64,000 nucleotides of DNA from an uncultured Duncaniella sp. (GCA_910577255.1 CAJTMH010000002.1:186001-250000), one strand, 5' to 3'; numbered from the stretch's first letter, positions 26,427 to 35,005 are shown. Program-made: numbers and translations. The notes: generated from the letters alone by a model not told the origin.

Positions 26427-27071
26427 ATGGCAGACTTTCTGAATTCTAACTTTCTCCAGACGCTCATATTAGTGATTACTGTGGTTGTTACTCTCTTAAT
26501 ATATCTTGATAAGGAAAATAAGAGCATAAAATCAGCAACGACAATCCTTATTCTCCAAATTAAAAATATTGAGAAGAATATTGAGTATATAAAAGCCGAA
26601 GGCGTTTCTGGTGAAGCGATCAATGAGCAACCTCTCCATTACTCTATTCCTATTTTTGAAGAAAACGCATGGGATAAGTATAAACATAAGTATGCCTCAA
26701 GACTAAGTTCCTCTGACTTTGCTAAAATAGAGCAATTTTACGAAGTTGCTCAAGCCATTAGAATACAGCAACAGCAAATAAAACAAAAAATACAGGAAAA
26801 CATATTTGCCAAAACGGCACATTATTATCAACAACAGTTTAATCGATTAAATGCTTGCGTACTAGATGGTCGAGAAGATAGAGAGAATTTGTGTTTCATT
26901 GATATGGATTACACGTTAAAACTATATAACAATCCTAAGTTTAGTGTTGGAACGTTCTTACATAAAGAGTATGGTAGTGGATTAATTAAAGGACTTAATC
27001 GGTATCAACGCCTTACTGGCACAACGGTATTTGAAAGATTGTGCAAAATCGGGAAGATTAAAGATAGATAA
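26427..27071 (+). CDS. Membrane-anchored protein of unknown function
   Basis: A 214-residue protein with one N-terminal TM helix (FLQTLILVITVVVTLLIYL, about 9-27), then a coiled-coil-like segment (SATTILILQIKNIEKNIEYIKAEG) and a second helical part rich in Gln (AQAIRIQQQQIKQKIQENIFAKTAHYYQQQF). The C-terminal part reads FIDMDYTLKLYNNPKFSVGTFLHKEYGSGLIKGLNRYQRLTGTTVFERLC. The cytoplasmic or periplasmic side of the main domain is not clear. It is the first cargo gene of segment 1 and is AT-rich like the other cargo. I do not recognise the family. Confidence 0.7.
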   Translation: MADFLNSNFLQTLILVITVVVTLLIYLDKENKSIKSATTILILQIKNIEKNIEYIKAEGVSGEAINEQPLHYSIPIFEENAWDKYKHKYASRLSSSDFAKIEQFYEVAQAIRIQQQQIKQKIQENIFAKTAHYYQQQFNRLNACVLDGREDRENLCFIDMDYTLKLYNNPKFSVGTFLHKEYGSGLIKGLNRYQRLTGTTVFERLCKIGKIKDR

Positions 27072-27083
27072 ATTGTTGTGATA

Positions 27084-27222
27084 CCTTGAAACATACCTCA
27101 TCCTCTGTTGAGTGTTGTATGCATTGAATTATAAGTGAGTTACAAAAGATAAAGTACACTGATGGCGTACTAATTAGTTGGATAAATCGAAAGACGTAAC
27201 TTCTATTTTGGTATGTTTAAGG
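27084..27222. repeat. Imperfect inverted repeat flanking a 110-bp spacer
   Basis: CCTTGAAACATACC (27084-27097) and GGTATGTTTAAGG (27210-27222) pair with one gap. The enclosed AT-rich stretch has no gene but holds a smaller dyad (AGTAC/GTACT). It may be a non-autonomous insertion or part of an RNA. Confidence 0.4.
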
Positions 27223-27309
27223 GGTGTTAACTATTTTTCAGCGGATTTATTTTCGGTGAAATTCTTGGATTTCTTCGGTTAGTACACCTCTTGCTTCAAA
27301 TATTTTTTG

Positions 27310-27317
27310 TAACTTTG
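27310..27317 (+). promoter_or_regulatory. Promoter -7 element of the structured RNA and five-gene cassette
   Basis: TAACTTTG followed by CAATC; the expected start point is about 27324. The -33 region is weak (TTG at 27291). Confidence 0.6.
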
Positions 27318-27319
27318 CA

Positions 27320-27530
27320 ATCGACAGACATCTGTCTGTCACGACATTTTGGAAAAATAAGAAGCGTTATGCTCATCTTGTAGTTTGAGAACCTGAGAAA
27401 TTCATAAAACAGAGCAAGAGATAGCATAGTGGTTCTCACGCGTATAGCGTGAGCTGCTATTGTTACATCTGCTCACAGGTTTTCTCAGGACCTTCAAACT
27501 AGAACGTGGCATAGTTGGCTCACGTTTTCT
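27320..27530 (+). ncRNA. Candidate structured RNA at the head of the cargo cassette
   Basis: A non-coding stretch of about 210 nt between a promoter and a terminator-like hairpin. Elements seen: GACAGACA/TGTCTGTC (27323-27340); a closing helix of TAGTTTGA (27381-27388) with TCAAACTA (27494-27501) plus CCTGAGAAA (27392-27400) with TTTCTCAGG (27481-27489); inside it ATAGCA/TGCTAT and CTCACGC/GCGTGAG (27435-27453); lastly AACGTG/CACGTT (27503-27526) followed by TTCTATTT. GTGAGC (27449-27454) could instead pair with GCTCAC (27471-27476) or with CTCACG near 27519, so alternative folds are possible. It could be an independent small RNA or a regulatory leader of the genes from 27579 on. I cannot assign it to a known RNA family. 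Confidence 0.65.
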
Positions 27531-27578
27531 ATTTATCAATAATCTTTGAGGGCCAGAAGGAAGAAAATTTTACACAAA

Positions 27579-27908
27579 ATGCAAATCAACATCAATAATA
27601 CAGCGATTGACTGGGAGTTTAAAAAGGCTTCTAGATATCTTCCGGTTCGTCTTTCAACCACATATTTTGATGGGATAGGAGAATGTATTTGTATAGTCGC
27701 CAATAGAGCGGATGGTATGACAACTGAAATCATAGAAAATAGTGAATCGGAAGTATTTCTAACACTAAATACCCCTCAGTTGTACAACGTTATAAAATCA
27801 TGCGTTCTCAATATGGATTATTGGACTCCTAATACCCATTATAATACGGTTAATGGGTTGGCTGATAGAGTAGTGAGAAAAATCCATTTAGATGGCATGA
27901 TATTCTAA
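27579..27908 (+). CDS. Small unknown protein, first gene of the five-gene cassette
   Basis: A 109-residue protein starting MQININNTAIDWEFKKASRYL at 27579; a TTG at 27546 would add a basic stretch belonging to the leader. It looks like a mixed alpha/beta cytoplasmic domain (LPVRLSTTYFDGIGECICIVANRADGM, LYNVIKSCVLNMDYW) with no signal peptide or TM helix. It lies 49 bp after the RNA terminator-like hairpin. No family is recognised. Confidence 0.65.
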   Translation: MQININNTAIDWEFKKASRYLPVRLSTTYFDGIGECICIVANRADGMTTEIIENSESEVFLTLNTPQLYNVIKSCVLNMDYWTPNTHYNTVNGLADRVVRKIHLDGMIF

Positions 27909-27951
27909 CAACAAACTAATTGTACGTGCGTCAAAATACAAAGAACTAATA

Positions 27952-28608
27952 ATGAATACACTAACTACCGCTGTATACAACTGTTTGCGAGCAATGAAAG
28001 AAAGTTCGGATTTCTCGGACAAGGCAACAACAAATGCAATTCATAATTTAATATCTTGCATAATATCAAGTCCAAAGCAGCTCGTAAATTATCCCAATGA
28101 AGAAAACTTGTCGTTAGTATTGTCTAGCATAATGACAAGTGCATATCCCTCGCTTCATCCCATTCACGAAGGTCTGAATGTAAGAAACGTCGTTTTTGTC
28201 TGTGCTTATTACCTATATATGCATCAACTTGATACAGGCTATTTTTACGATAGGAATTGGCCTGCGTTCATTCTACTAATACACCTTAGTCGTAAAAAAT
28301 TCGCTAAATTTAGTGTTGAAATGAATCCATTTGCTCCTGAAAGAGTTCAACGTCTAATAAATCAGGATATTGATCTCAATCGATCTATAAACGTTGTAAA
28401 AGGGGTTGAACTGAATATGATGTTGGCAGCTAAAAGAGCCGGATTTTTAACCTCTGACATAGAACCGTGGTTTGAAGAATTATATGACGAATATGACGAA
28501 CTTCTTGCCGATAAAGATCCATTTAGAAGTACAGCAATACCCTTATATCAATGCATTTCAAATTACATAAAAGAAAATGATCTCACTTTCGTAAAGATGG
28601 TAAAATAA
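27952..28608 (+). CDS. Unknown helical protein, second gene of the cassette
   Basis: A 218-residue, mostly alpha-helical cytoplasmic protein (TAVYNCLRAMKESSDF ... VRNVVFVCAYYLYMHQLDTGYFYDRNWPAFILLIHLSRKKFAKF). It starts 43 bp after the previous gene. In segment 3 the second gene of the matching slot is also a helical protein of about 220 residues with an AYYLY segment, but overall similarity is too low to call homology by eye. No function is assigned. Confidence 0.7.
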   Translation: MNTLTTAVYNCLRAMKESSDFSDKATTNAIHNLISCIISSPKQLVNYPNEENLSLVLSSIMTSAYPSLHPIHEGLNVRNVVFVCAYYLYMHQLDTGYFYDRNWPAFILLIHLSRKKFAKFSVEMNPFAPERVQRLINQDIDLNRSINVVKGVELNMMLAAKRAGFLTSDIEPWFEELYDEYDELLADKDPFRSTAIPLYQCISNYIKENDLTFVKMVK

Positions 28609-28617
28609 AGTCATAAT

Positions 28618-28884
28618 ATGAGAAGGATACCTACCCCAGCCGAGATGGAATATATTCCTAATGTTTCTTTCAAGCGAAATGTAATATGTCAGAACTATAT
28701 GCAGTATGGTACTGACGGAGACATCCAAGACTATTTGATAGAGCAGCTTGAAGCAAATCCAAAATTGTTATCATGGCTATTTGATGACCCATCCCTATAT
28801 GGCAAGAGTCATTTGGCTCTCGATTGTAGTCAACATGAGGCTTTTCAAGATTTCTATAACTCATTAAGTATTTATGATGATTGA
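28618..28884 (+). CDS. Small unknown acidic protein, third gene of the cassette
   Basis: An 88-residue protein (MRRIPTPAEMEYIPNVSFKRNVICQNYMQYG ... LLSWLFDDPSLYGKSHLALDC ... FYNSLSIYDD). It begins 9 bp after the preceding stop, and the next gene starts inside its last codons, so translation is probably coupled. No domain is recognised. Confidence 0.6.
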   Translation: MRRIPTPAEMEYIPNVSFKRNVICQNYMQYGTDGDIQDYLIEQLEANPKLLSWLFDDPSLYGKSHLALDCSQHEAFQDFYNSLSIYDD

Positions 28885-29449
28885 ATCATCTTTAATAAAT
28901 ATAGTGGAAGCGATAAATAATGGTCGCACCATATCAAAAGGACAGCAAGTCATACTTCCTATACAGGGAGATGCGACTATTTATGGATTTCTAGCAATAG
29001 AGAATTTGATATTCAGTCGGGCCATAGATATGCCTCCATTGGGGGAGGCTACCGTCCTGTCTAATCGTGTAATATTTACATTTGATAAAAAACTCTATAG
29101 ATTTCCGATTTTTAATTCGGTTTGTAAGGCAACCGAAGAGAAATATGGGTTGCACTTTCTATATATTCCACGATTGCTCAATCTATCCAATCAGTGGAAT
29201 AAACAAGCATATGAGCAGTCAATGGTTCAAGAAAAACCTAACCCAAAAGTGGCAAGAATTGATGGAGTAAAGATTGAAGATAATGTGGCATACTATTATC
29301 CTCAAAGTAACGATATGTATTTTAAGTCTTCATCAAAGCTAAGGGGATTAAGCGACGGTTTAGCAGTAATTGTGAGGAGAATATCAAAAATCTCTGGAGA
29401 CATAAAATATGAAATTTACAATCCGGATGAGATTCAATTAGAAAAATGA
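28874..29449 (+). CDS. Unknown protein, fourth gene of the cassette
   Basis: A 191-residue protein overlapping its upstream neighbour by 11 bp; ATG codons at 28874 and 28877 are both possible starts. It is beta-rich in the middle (GQQVILPIQGDATIYGFLAIENLIFSRAI, RVIFTFDKKLYRFPIFNSVC) with a C-terminal part that may be a small beta domain (AVIVRRISKISGDIKYEIYNPDEIQLE). It has no signal peptide. The overlaps on both sides show a tightly coupled operon. The family is not recognised. Confidence 0.65.
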   Translation: MMIESSLINIVEAINNGRTISKGQQVILPIQGDATIYGFLAIENLIFSRAIDMPPLGEATVLSNRVIFTFDKKLYRFPIFNSVCKATEEKYGLHFLYIPRLLNLSNQWNKQAYEQSMVQEKPNPKVARIDGVKIEDNVAYYYPQSNDMYFKSSSKLRGLSDGLAVIVRRISKISGDIKYEIYNPDEIQLEK

Positions 29450-29880
29450 GGATCCCATTATGTGAGTTCTATGCCTTAGATGACCATTTCAATTTTGGTC
29501 GTTATAGGGGTCTGTGCCTATCAGATGTTCTTGATATCAATCCATCATATGTTAGTTGGTGCGTAAAGCATTGTACTGGAGTAGTCTTCAGGCTGTATGA
29601 CGAAGTGATTAAGCAAATAAAATCTGCTTATCCAGCATTCAATATGGATGCTCTTTTTGAATCAAAACGAATATACAATCTGAATAGAAGTACTTGTGAT
29701 GATTCTGACTATTTTGATGATGATGAATGCTGTTGTTATGATTCAGACGATGTTTGGAGAGATTCTCCGACATATGATAAATATGGCGGATCTTGGGCTC
29801 AAGATGTAGAAGGATATTCAGATGATGATATTGATACAATCTTTGATGGAGATCCGAGTGCTTACTGGAATATCGATTAA
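29446..29880 (+). CDS. Protein with exodeoxyribonuclease X C-terminal-like domain, fifth gene of the cassette
   Basis: A 144-residue protein overlapping the previous gene by 4 bp. Its N-terminal part reads FNFGRYRGLCLSDVLDINPSYVSWCVKH, the pattern (FGkykG..l.dv...dPsYv.W) of the short domain found at the C-terminus of ExoX-like nucleases and as a stand-alone module in mobile elements. That domain is probably a nucleic-acid-binding accessory, not a nuclease. The rest is very acidic (DDSDYFDDDECCCYDSDD, EGYSDDDIDTIFDGD). A terminator follows within 4 bp, so this is the last gene. Confidence 0.65.
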   Translation: MRIPLCEFYALDDHFNFGRYRGLCLSDVLDINPSYVSWCVKHCTGVVFRLYDEVIKQIKSAYPAFNMDALFESKRIYNLNRSTCDDSDYFDDDECCCYDSDDVWRDSPTYDKYGGSWAQDVEGYSDDDIDTIFDGDPSAYWNID

Positions 29881-29883
29881 GAT

Positions 29884-29918
29884 AAGGACGAATAACATTT
29901 ATTCTGTTATCCGTCCTT
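29884..29918. terminator. Terminator closing the five-gene cassette
   Basis: AAGGACGAATAACA (29884-29897) pairs with TGTTATCCGTCCTT (29905-29918) with one mismatch in 14, between convergent genes. Confidence 0.75.
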
Positions 29919-29927
29919 TATCATTCA

Positions 29928-31273
29928 TCAACCAATCGACTTTCCTTGTTTGGGTCGAGGAGTGCGAATACCCATCTTTTCGAGGAGTTTCCGTGCCATG
30001 TCTCTAAACCATTGAAACACGTTCACTCCATCAATCGTCAAGATGAACTTGTGCTTCTCCCCGGGCTCTCTTTCGAGTTTCGCCTCGGAACGCTCGGTTC
30101 TGAATTTCTGATTATGCTCTGATGAAAACAATGAGCCACTGAAAGGGACGTTTTCAAATGAGAGAATCCGTTGGGTAAAACTATCCGGGAATCCTATGTG
30201 AGAGCAATAGTGTCCCCACGTAAGGAGGTCAGATAAATCGGGGAAATAACGCTCGATATCGGCTTTGTATTTCACCAAGTCTGCATCCTGCACTTTCCGC
30301 TTTTTTGCATTTCCAGACGGGCGATGTCATCAGCGAGTTTGGCGTTGGCCTTTTCAAGTTGATCATGCCGCTCAACAAGTTCGGTTACTTTTGGAATAAG
30401 TCTATCATTGGCTGTGACCAGGATATTATTCTCCTCAGCAAGTGTTTCATTATCCTTGCACAGTCTTTCATTGGCAGACTTGTAGATTTCATTCTTCCCG
30501 ATGAGCAGATTCGTTTCTTGTTGGATATTTTCTTTGCTTGTTTCCAAAGCCTTTTTCTCCCTACTGACCTTTTTCTTTTCAGTGGTAAGTTCTGCAACCT
30601 CAATTTCGAGGGCTTTTTTCTTTCGTTGACAATCGCGGTAATATTCGTGCTGGTCAATATGGCGCGCTTCCGAACCCCTCACTCCACGCTCCAATCCGAA
30701 CCGTTCCATCGCCTTTGCGTAGGTGTCTTGGAATGATGTGAGGTTGTCGCGTGTCATGATGTCGTCGGCACTCAGCCGGGGGCCGTTCTTCGGCTTGGTG
30801 CGGTAACGCTTGGTGGCTTTCGCCTCGCTCGCCTTACGTCTTCTCTCGGTGGTCACGATAGGCACGACCGTCACATGAAGGTGCGGTGTCTGCTCGTCCA
30901 TATGCAGGTGTGCGCCCACCACATTGGCAGATCCGAATGTTTCCTTTGCCCAGCCGACACTCGCCTCGGCCCACTCGTTCAACCTGCCTTCATCAGCAAG
31001 CCGACGTAGGGCTTCGCCGTCGGACGAAAGCAGGACATTGAGCGCGAGGACTTGGTTCTTGCCGACTTTGCGTGTATGCCCGGCATGGTCGATACGGTGC
31101 TGGATAGCCTCGCCCAATCCTACCACTCCGTCGGGATATTTGATGAAGTCATCGCGGTTGAGGTGGCGCAATTCGGGGTGGGCATTGTCGGGATGTGAGC
31201 TTCGCTCGATGTGTCGGGCGATGGCGGTGCATGACCCGCTTGCCTTCATGATGTGGAGTACAGCGTAACTCAT
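29928..31273 (-). pseudogene. MobV-type relaxase split by a frameshift
   Basis: The first part (31273-30272) holds the Mob_Pre catalytic domain, with the HUH motif HLHMDEQTPHLHVTVVPI, followed by a long coiled coil (residues about 210-325). It runs out of frame at an A6 run (minus strand, opposite 30301-30306), giving RMQTW and a stop. The C-terminal domain continues in another frame (DLVKYKADIERYFPDLSDLL ... FILTIDGVNVFQWFRDMARKLLEKMG, down to 29928) and matches the tail of the segment 3 relaxase (NIFQWFKDM). One extra A would restore a single reading frame. It nicks oriT and pilots transfer if functional. The start ATG at 31273 is preferred to a TTG at 31279. Confidence 0.8.
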
Positions 31274-31671
31274 AGGCAAGCGTGGTTACGTTGTGGAACA
31301 ATCGGAGCGCACGGCTTCCTTAGAAGTCGTTCCGGGGTTCTCCAAGGAGTTGCCCCCTTGGGCTCAGTAGGGACATTTTCAGCGTAACGGAACGGTATGC
31401 GGCTCGGAAAATTCCCTAATGAGCTAAGGAATTTCCGGATGGCGTAATTTCCGTGCCGCCACAGCACGGATGGAACTGCGCCTCCATAGAGGTGGCGCAG
31501 TGTTGTACCGGCTATACCGGTTATAGCGGGTACGACAATGAAAAAACAATGTTTCACGGGACATTCAAATTTTTGACGTGAGAGAAATACCCCCTTGCAT
31601 TTCTTGCATTTTTGCACAATCGCCCAGCGGGGAGAAAATGCAAAAGTGCAAGAAGTGCATAGGGGTACTTA
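31274..31671. other. Intergenic region upstream of the relaxase (likely oriT region)
   Basis: The stretch has several dyads, such as CCGTGC/GCACGG at about 31451-31470 and the conserved GCTATA/TATAGC at 31511-31527. A weak reading frame on the minus strand has no recognised features. The position just before a MobV relaxase is where oriT is usually found. Confidence 0.5.
31504..31538. other. Candidate oriT stem-loop
   Basis: GCTATA (31511-31516) and TATAGC (31522-31527) around CCGGT, inside TTGTACCG...CGGGTACGACAA. The same dyad is kept at 50065-50081 in the otherwise decayed segment 3, which argues for a role in transfer or regulation. Confidence 0.4.
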
Positions 31672-33015
31672 TCAGATTTTGGAATAGATTCCGTGATTGT
31701 CACGGGTAAAGAATACACCTCGGCGGTCGCTCAAAAATTTCTTGAAGGTGCGTTCCTTCATTCCGTTCTTGGCGGCGATCGCCACGCCCTCGGCGGTGGT
31801 GAACGTGTCCGGTAAATCGGACAACACCGCGGCCTGAATCTCGGACAGAGAATCCTCGCTGACGATACCCTGCACCCCGGCTGCTGTCACCCGGAAATAT
31901 TCCGTCAGCCGGATTGCTCTCTCAACGGTGGCAACCTCGACGGCCTTTTTCTTTTTGCCGCTGCACGCCCAATCAGCGAGAGCCAGCAAAAGACAAAAGC
32001 GGACGGCGTAGATCTCCAATTTGCTTGCGATGGAAGTCAGCGTGTCGCTTCCGTCAGTGTTGCACCTCTCCGTGACCTCGTTCTGCCAAGAGAAAAGGCG
32101 GTCGAGTGCTTCCGGCATGAAAGGCACTATCTCCGGCTCAATATCGCCATGCTCCGTAGTTTTAGGGGCGATGTCAATCAGTCTGCCGAGGATAGACCTC
32201 CATTCGGCGGCGATGTCGAAAGAGGGAGCCTTGCGGTCGCGGTTCCATTTCACCTTTTTCTGGTCGGACGGCATTACATAGAGTATGCGCTCCATAAAGC
32301 CGTTGGCGTTGCGGTTGTTCCCGGCAAGTTCGCCAAGCACTTTCGGTTGGATAGTGCCGATGACGCAGAGAAAAGGGTTCTTGATGAACACGCCGCTCTG
32401 ACTGCTCTTGCGGTCGGACATGGCTACCTTGTGGTTGAACACCGACATCCAGAACTCCGATTCCGAACCGTTGTTGTAGCGGTTGAATTTTTTGAACCAC
32501 CCGGCAAGCTCATCGGAAACGAGACACAGGCCGCGCAGATTCTCCGAGAGAATGCGGTGGACGGCTTCGGGTGTCACGTCCTGCATGGTGAACCGCTTTC
32601 GGATTGGCTCTGCTGGATTGAGCTCATAACCGTTGGCTGCCCTTTCTTTCGGTGGCAGTTCCATAGCCGCATTGTAGCGTTTCAACGCCTCGGTATGGAA
32701 TGCCGCCTGCTTCGCGTCGAAGTCAATCATAGGCTGCATTGCGAAGCTCATAGGATGGCTTTTGTTAGAACCCGGCGCACCGACAAGGGCAACGAAAAGA
32801 ATGACATACTCTTTCCAACCGTCCATGTGTTCCACCGCGTGGGTGTTTCCAACTGCCGCAGCCATTGCCGTGAGCATAGACCCTGCGAGATAATCTTTCG
32901 GAAAGCCGAGAGTGGCATGAGCCTCGTTGATTATCTTGCGGAGTTTGTCGGGCAGTACATCAACGGGAAAACTATTAGCGTTAAGAGGTTTGGAGATAAC
33001 ATCTTTTTCTTTCAT
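31672..33015 (-). CDS. DUF3987 family primase/helicase-like protein
   Basis: A 447-residue protein starting MKEKDVISKPLNANSFPVDVLPDKLRKIINEA at 33015, 4 bp after the HTH gene stop; an ATG at 33036 overlapping the HTH gene is possible. The P-loop-like FVALVGAPGSNKSHP and the acidic LCLVSDELAGWFKKF mark the RecA-like ATPase of DUF3987. KNPFLCVIGTIQPKVLGELAG and GFMERILYV are further family motifs. Proteins of this kind stand between excisionase and relaxase in NBU-like elements and are thought to act in replication or excision of the element. It is the second gene of the HTH/primase unit. Confidence 0.85.
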   Translation of the reverse strand: MKEKDVISKPLNANSFPVDVLPDKLRKIINEAHATLGFPKDYLAGSMLTAMAAAVGNTHAVEHMDGWKEYVILFVALVGAPGSNKSHPMSFAMQPMIDFDAKQAAFHTEALKRYNAAMELPPKERAANGYELNPAEPIRKRFTMQDVTPEAVHRILSENLRGLCLVSDELAGWFKKFNRYNNGSESEFWMSVFNHKVAMSDRKSSQSGVFIKNPFLCVIGTIQPKVLGELAGNNRNANGFMERILYVMPSDQKKVKWNRDRKAPSFDIAAEWRSILGRLIDIAPKTTEHGDIEPEIVPFMPEALDRLFSWQNEVTERCNTDGSDTLTSIASKLEIYAVRFCLLLALADWACSGKKKKAVEVATVERAIRLTEYFRVTAAGVQGIVSEDSLSEIQAAVLSDLPDTFTTAEGVAIAAKNGMKERTFKKFLSDRRGVFFTRDNHGIYSKI

Positions 33016-33019
33016 TGGC

Positions 33020-33340
33020 TCAATCGTTTTTAGCATCAAGAATAGCGGTCACTTCGCTCAGTTTGTAGCGGCTGCCGCGGCCAACCTTGATTGCGGTGAG
33101 TTTACCCTTTTGTACAAGGTTCCATACCGATGTCGGCTTGATACCGAGTTTGGTACAAACTTCGGCTTTGGTAAGAAGGCGGTCTTCTTCCGCCTTCATA
33201 AGTAGCGGAAGGAGTCGGTCGCGGGTGGCGTCGATGGTGTCAACCACAAGCTGATGGAGGTCGCTGAGGCTGACGGTAAGGAGAATGTTGGGATAGTTAG
33301 GGTCCGAGAGAGAGGCTTGTAGAAGGTTGTATAAATTCAT
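33020..33340 (-). CDS. Excisionase-like helix-turn-helix protein
   Basis: A 106-residue protein starting MNLYNLLQASLSDPNYPN at 33340; a farther upstream ATG at 33391 is less likely. The C-terminal half is a MerR/HTH_17-type domain: LLTKAEVCTKLGIKPTSVWNLVQKGKLTAIKVGRGSRYKLSEVTAIL. Such proteins act as recombination directionality factors or local regulators in Bacteroides elements. It directly precedes the DUF3987 gene, probably in one transcript. Confidence 0.85.
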   Translation of the reverse strand: MNLYNLLQASLSDPNYPNILLTVSLSDLHQLVVDTIDATRDRLLPLLMKAEEDRLLTKAEVCTKLGIKPTSVWNLVQKGKLTAIKVGRGSRYKLSEVTAILDAKND

Positions 33341-35005
33341 ATTGGGGGGATTTGAATTTATGAGAATACCGCCGACTTTATACGTTGGCACAGCCCCGGC
33401 GCAATGGGCGGTGACAAAGGCCCGAAAAGGACGTGAAGGGTGCTGTCGGCTCTTTTCGCTGAAGCCAACAAACAGTTTGTTGCCGACACAACTTCGGTCG
33501 GAAACGGACGCAGTTCTCCCTATCCCGTGCCGCCTTCAGAGTGAAGGCAACAAGGGGGCTATCCGCCACACTTGGGCGAACATACGTCGGGTGCAAACGC
33601 CATCACTGGGCGAGTGCCATCATTTTTAGTGGGTAAATTTCGCGCGGGTCGCGCTTTCTAAGACCTTGTTTCCAATCTGTCAGTCAGATATTTCCGATAT
33701 TTCAACTTGACGCTGCCACTATATCCACAAAATCCAGCGTGTTGACAATCGGGTGCAATCTTCCCTTACAATTAGAAAACTGTCTTTCTCTGAGCCATTT
33801 AACAGCAGCCATTCCATTTATTTGCAAACCGTTGGGTCATCGCTTCCTCAGTGCGTGTTGTTAGCGGTTCGCGTCTGCCGTCCTTTTCAGACTCTTAATA
33901 TTCATAGTGTTCCGGACGACTTCATCCGGGATTAGGTGTAGGTATGAACACAAAAAAGCGTACCACAGTCAGGAGCATCATTCCAATCCGAGATATAAAA
34001 GTTGAATGTGTCGGACGGTGGCTCTGCCATCTTGTGTTACATAAAGATACGAAATATTTTTCGTTTTTCCAAATCAGCACAGCTCCAGAGGTGATTTTTA
34101 GGGCAAAATAGCCCTGTAACTACATCATCTTGCGTGTGTTACAAGAAAATGCAGTTATCTGCCATCCGGGCAGAAAACATAGGCGCATAACAATGGCTAT
34201 ACCATTCGCCTCAATGCCTCCGCATTCTTCCCATGCGCAGATGGCGGCACGCTTCTTTGGCTGTGCGTTGATAATCGTTCCCCTTGCAAGGGGAAATATG
34301 TCTTTTCGCCCACGAATGGACTTTGACGGACAAAATCATGCCGGGCGACCGTCACGGCAGAGCTATGTGAAAATCCCGTCAGAATGACGGTGGTGTGTAT
34401 GAGTGCTCCGCTATGGTCACATGAAATGCCATCACGTTTTCAATCAGTCTTGTCTCTTGTCGCAACTGGGCATGACGCTGTCACGAAGTGCTGGGGCACA
34501 TTCGTCAAAACTCCTTGTCGCGGTCAATTAAAGACCATCAGTACAATTCTAACGAAGGTAAGTTGAAAAAGGTTCAGACACCGATGATTTTTTCTTGAAA
34601 TCTGCGGACTGAATCCTCCTTACTCCGCAAAGACAAGTCAAGACCCCAGTCCTCCAAATTATTTGAGGCATATTTCGTATAAGGTCGTATTACTATCGTT
34701 TTAGAGTGTTCTCAGTGCGTTTCTTTCAATTCCTAATCCTCAGAATATGCTTATAATCCCCCAAATCTATGGTTTTAGGTCCATTTTTGGGGGATTATAA
34801 CAATATTTTTAACTATCAGGCTTAGCTACGGGCATAAACATTTTTTATTGTGCCATTTAATGTGTCATTTAATTAATGTACTATTCTTGGCACTATAAAT
34901 GATTGGTTGCAAAAAGATAGACGTATATTGCGCCAAATCTCAAGATTTTCAACACTTTTGGCGAGATATAGCATACTTATAAATCTATAACTCCGTGAAA
35001 AGTCT
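33341..35005. other. Long non-coding region of segment 1 (about 1.7 kb)
   Basis: No gene is supported. Short readings on both strands lack start context and family features. It contains a CAACAAAC/GTTTGTTG dyad (about 33467-33484) and a 15-bp perfect inverted repeat at 34751-34800. It separates the mobility genes from the toxin cargo and may hold the replication or regulatory region of the element. Confidence 0.5.
34751..34800. repeat. Long perfect inverted repeat
   Basis: TTATAATCCCCCAAA (34751-34765) and TTTGGGGGATTATAA (34786-34800), with an inner ATGG/CCAT pair. It lies far from any gene end (nearest stop at 35006), so it is not an obvious terminator. Confidence 0.7.

Noticed and set aside
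27381..27501. Retron-like RNA (long closing arms resembling a1/a2)
   Set aside because: No reverse transcriptase gene is present in the segment and the downstream genes show no RT motif.
30301..30306. Programmed -1 ribosomal frameshift in the relaxase
   Set aside because: The A-run is not in the register needed for tandem slippage of two tRNAs on A AAA AAG; a mutation or sequencing error is more likely.
31270..31617. A 115-residue gene upstream of the relaxase
   Set aside because: It lies in the dyad-rich putative oriT region, has no recognised features, and the homologous stretch of segment 3 was deleted through it.
34130..34566. Short plus-strand readings in the gene-free part of segment 1
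   Set aside because: No domain, no ribosome-binding context, no neighbours on that strand.
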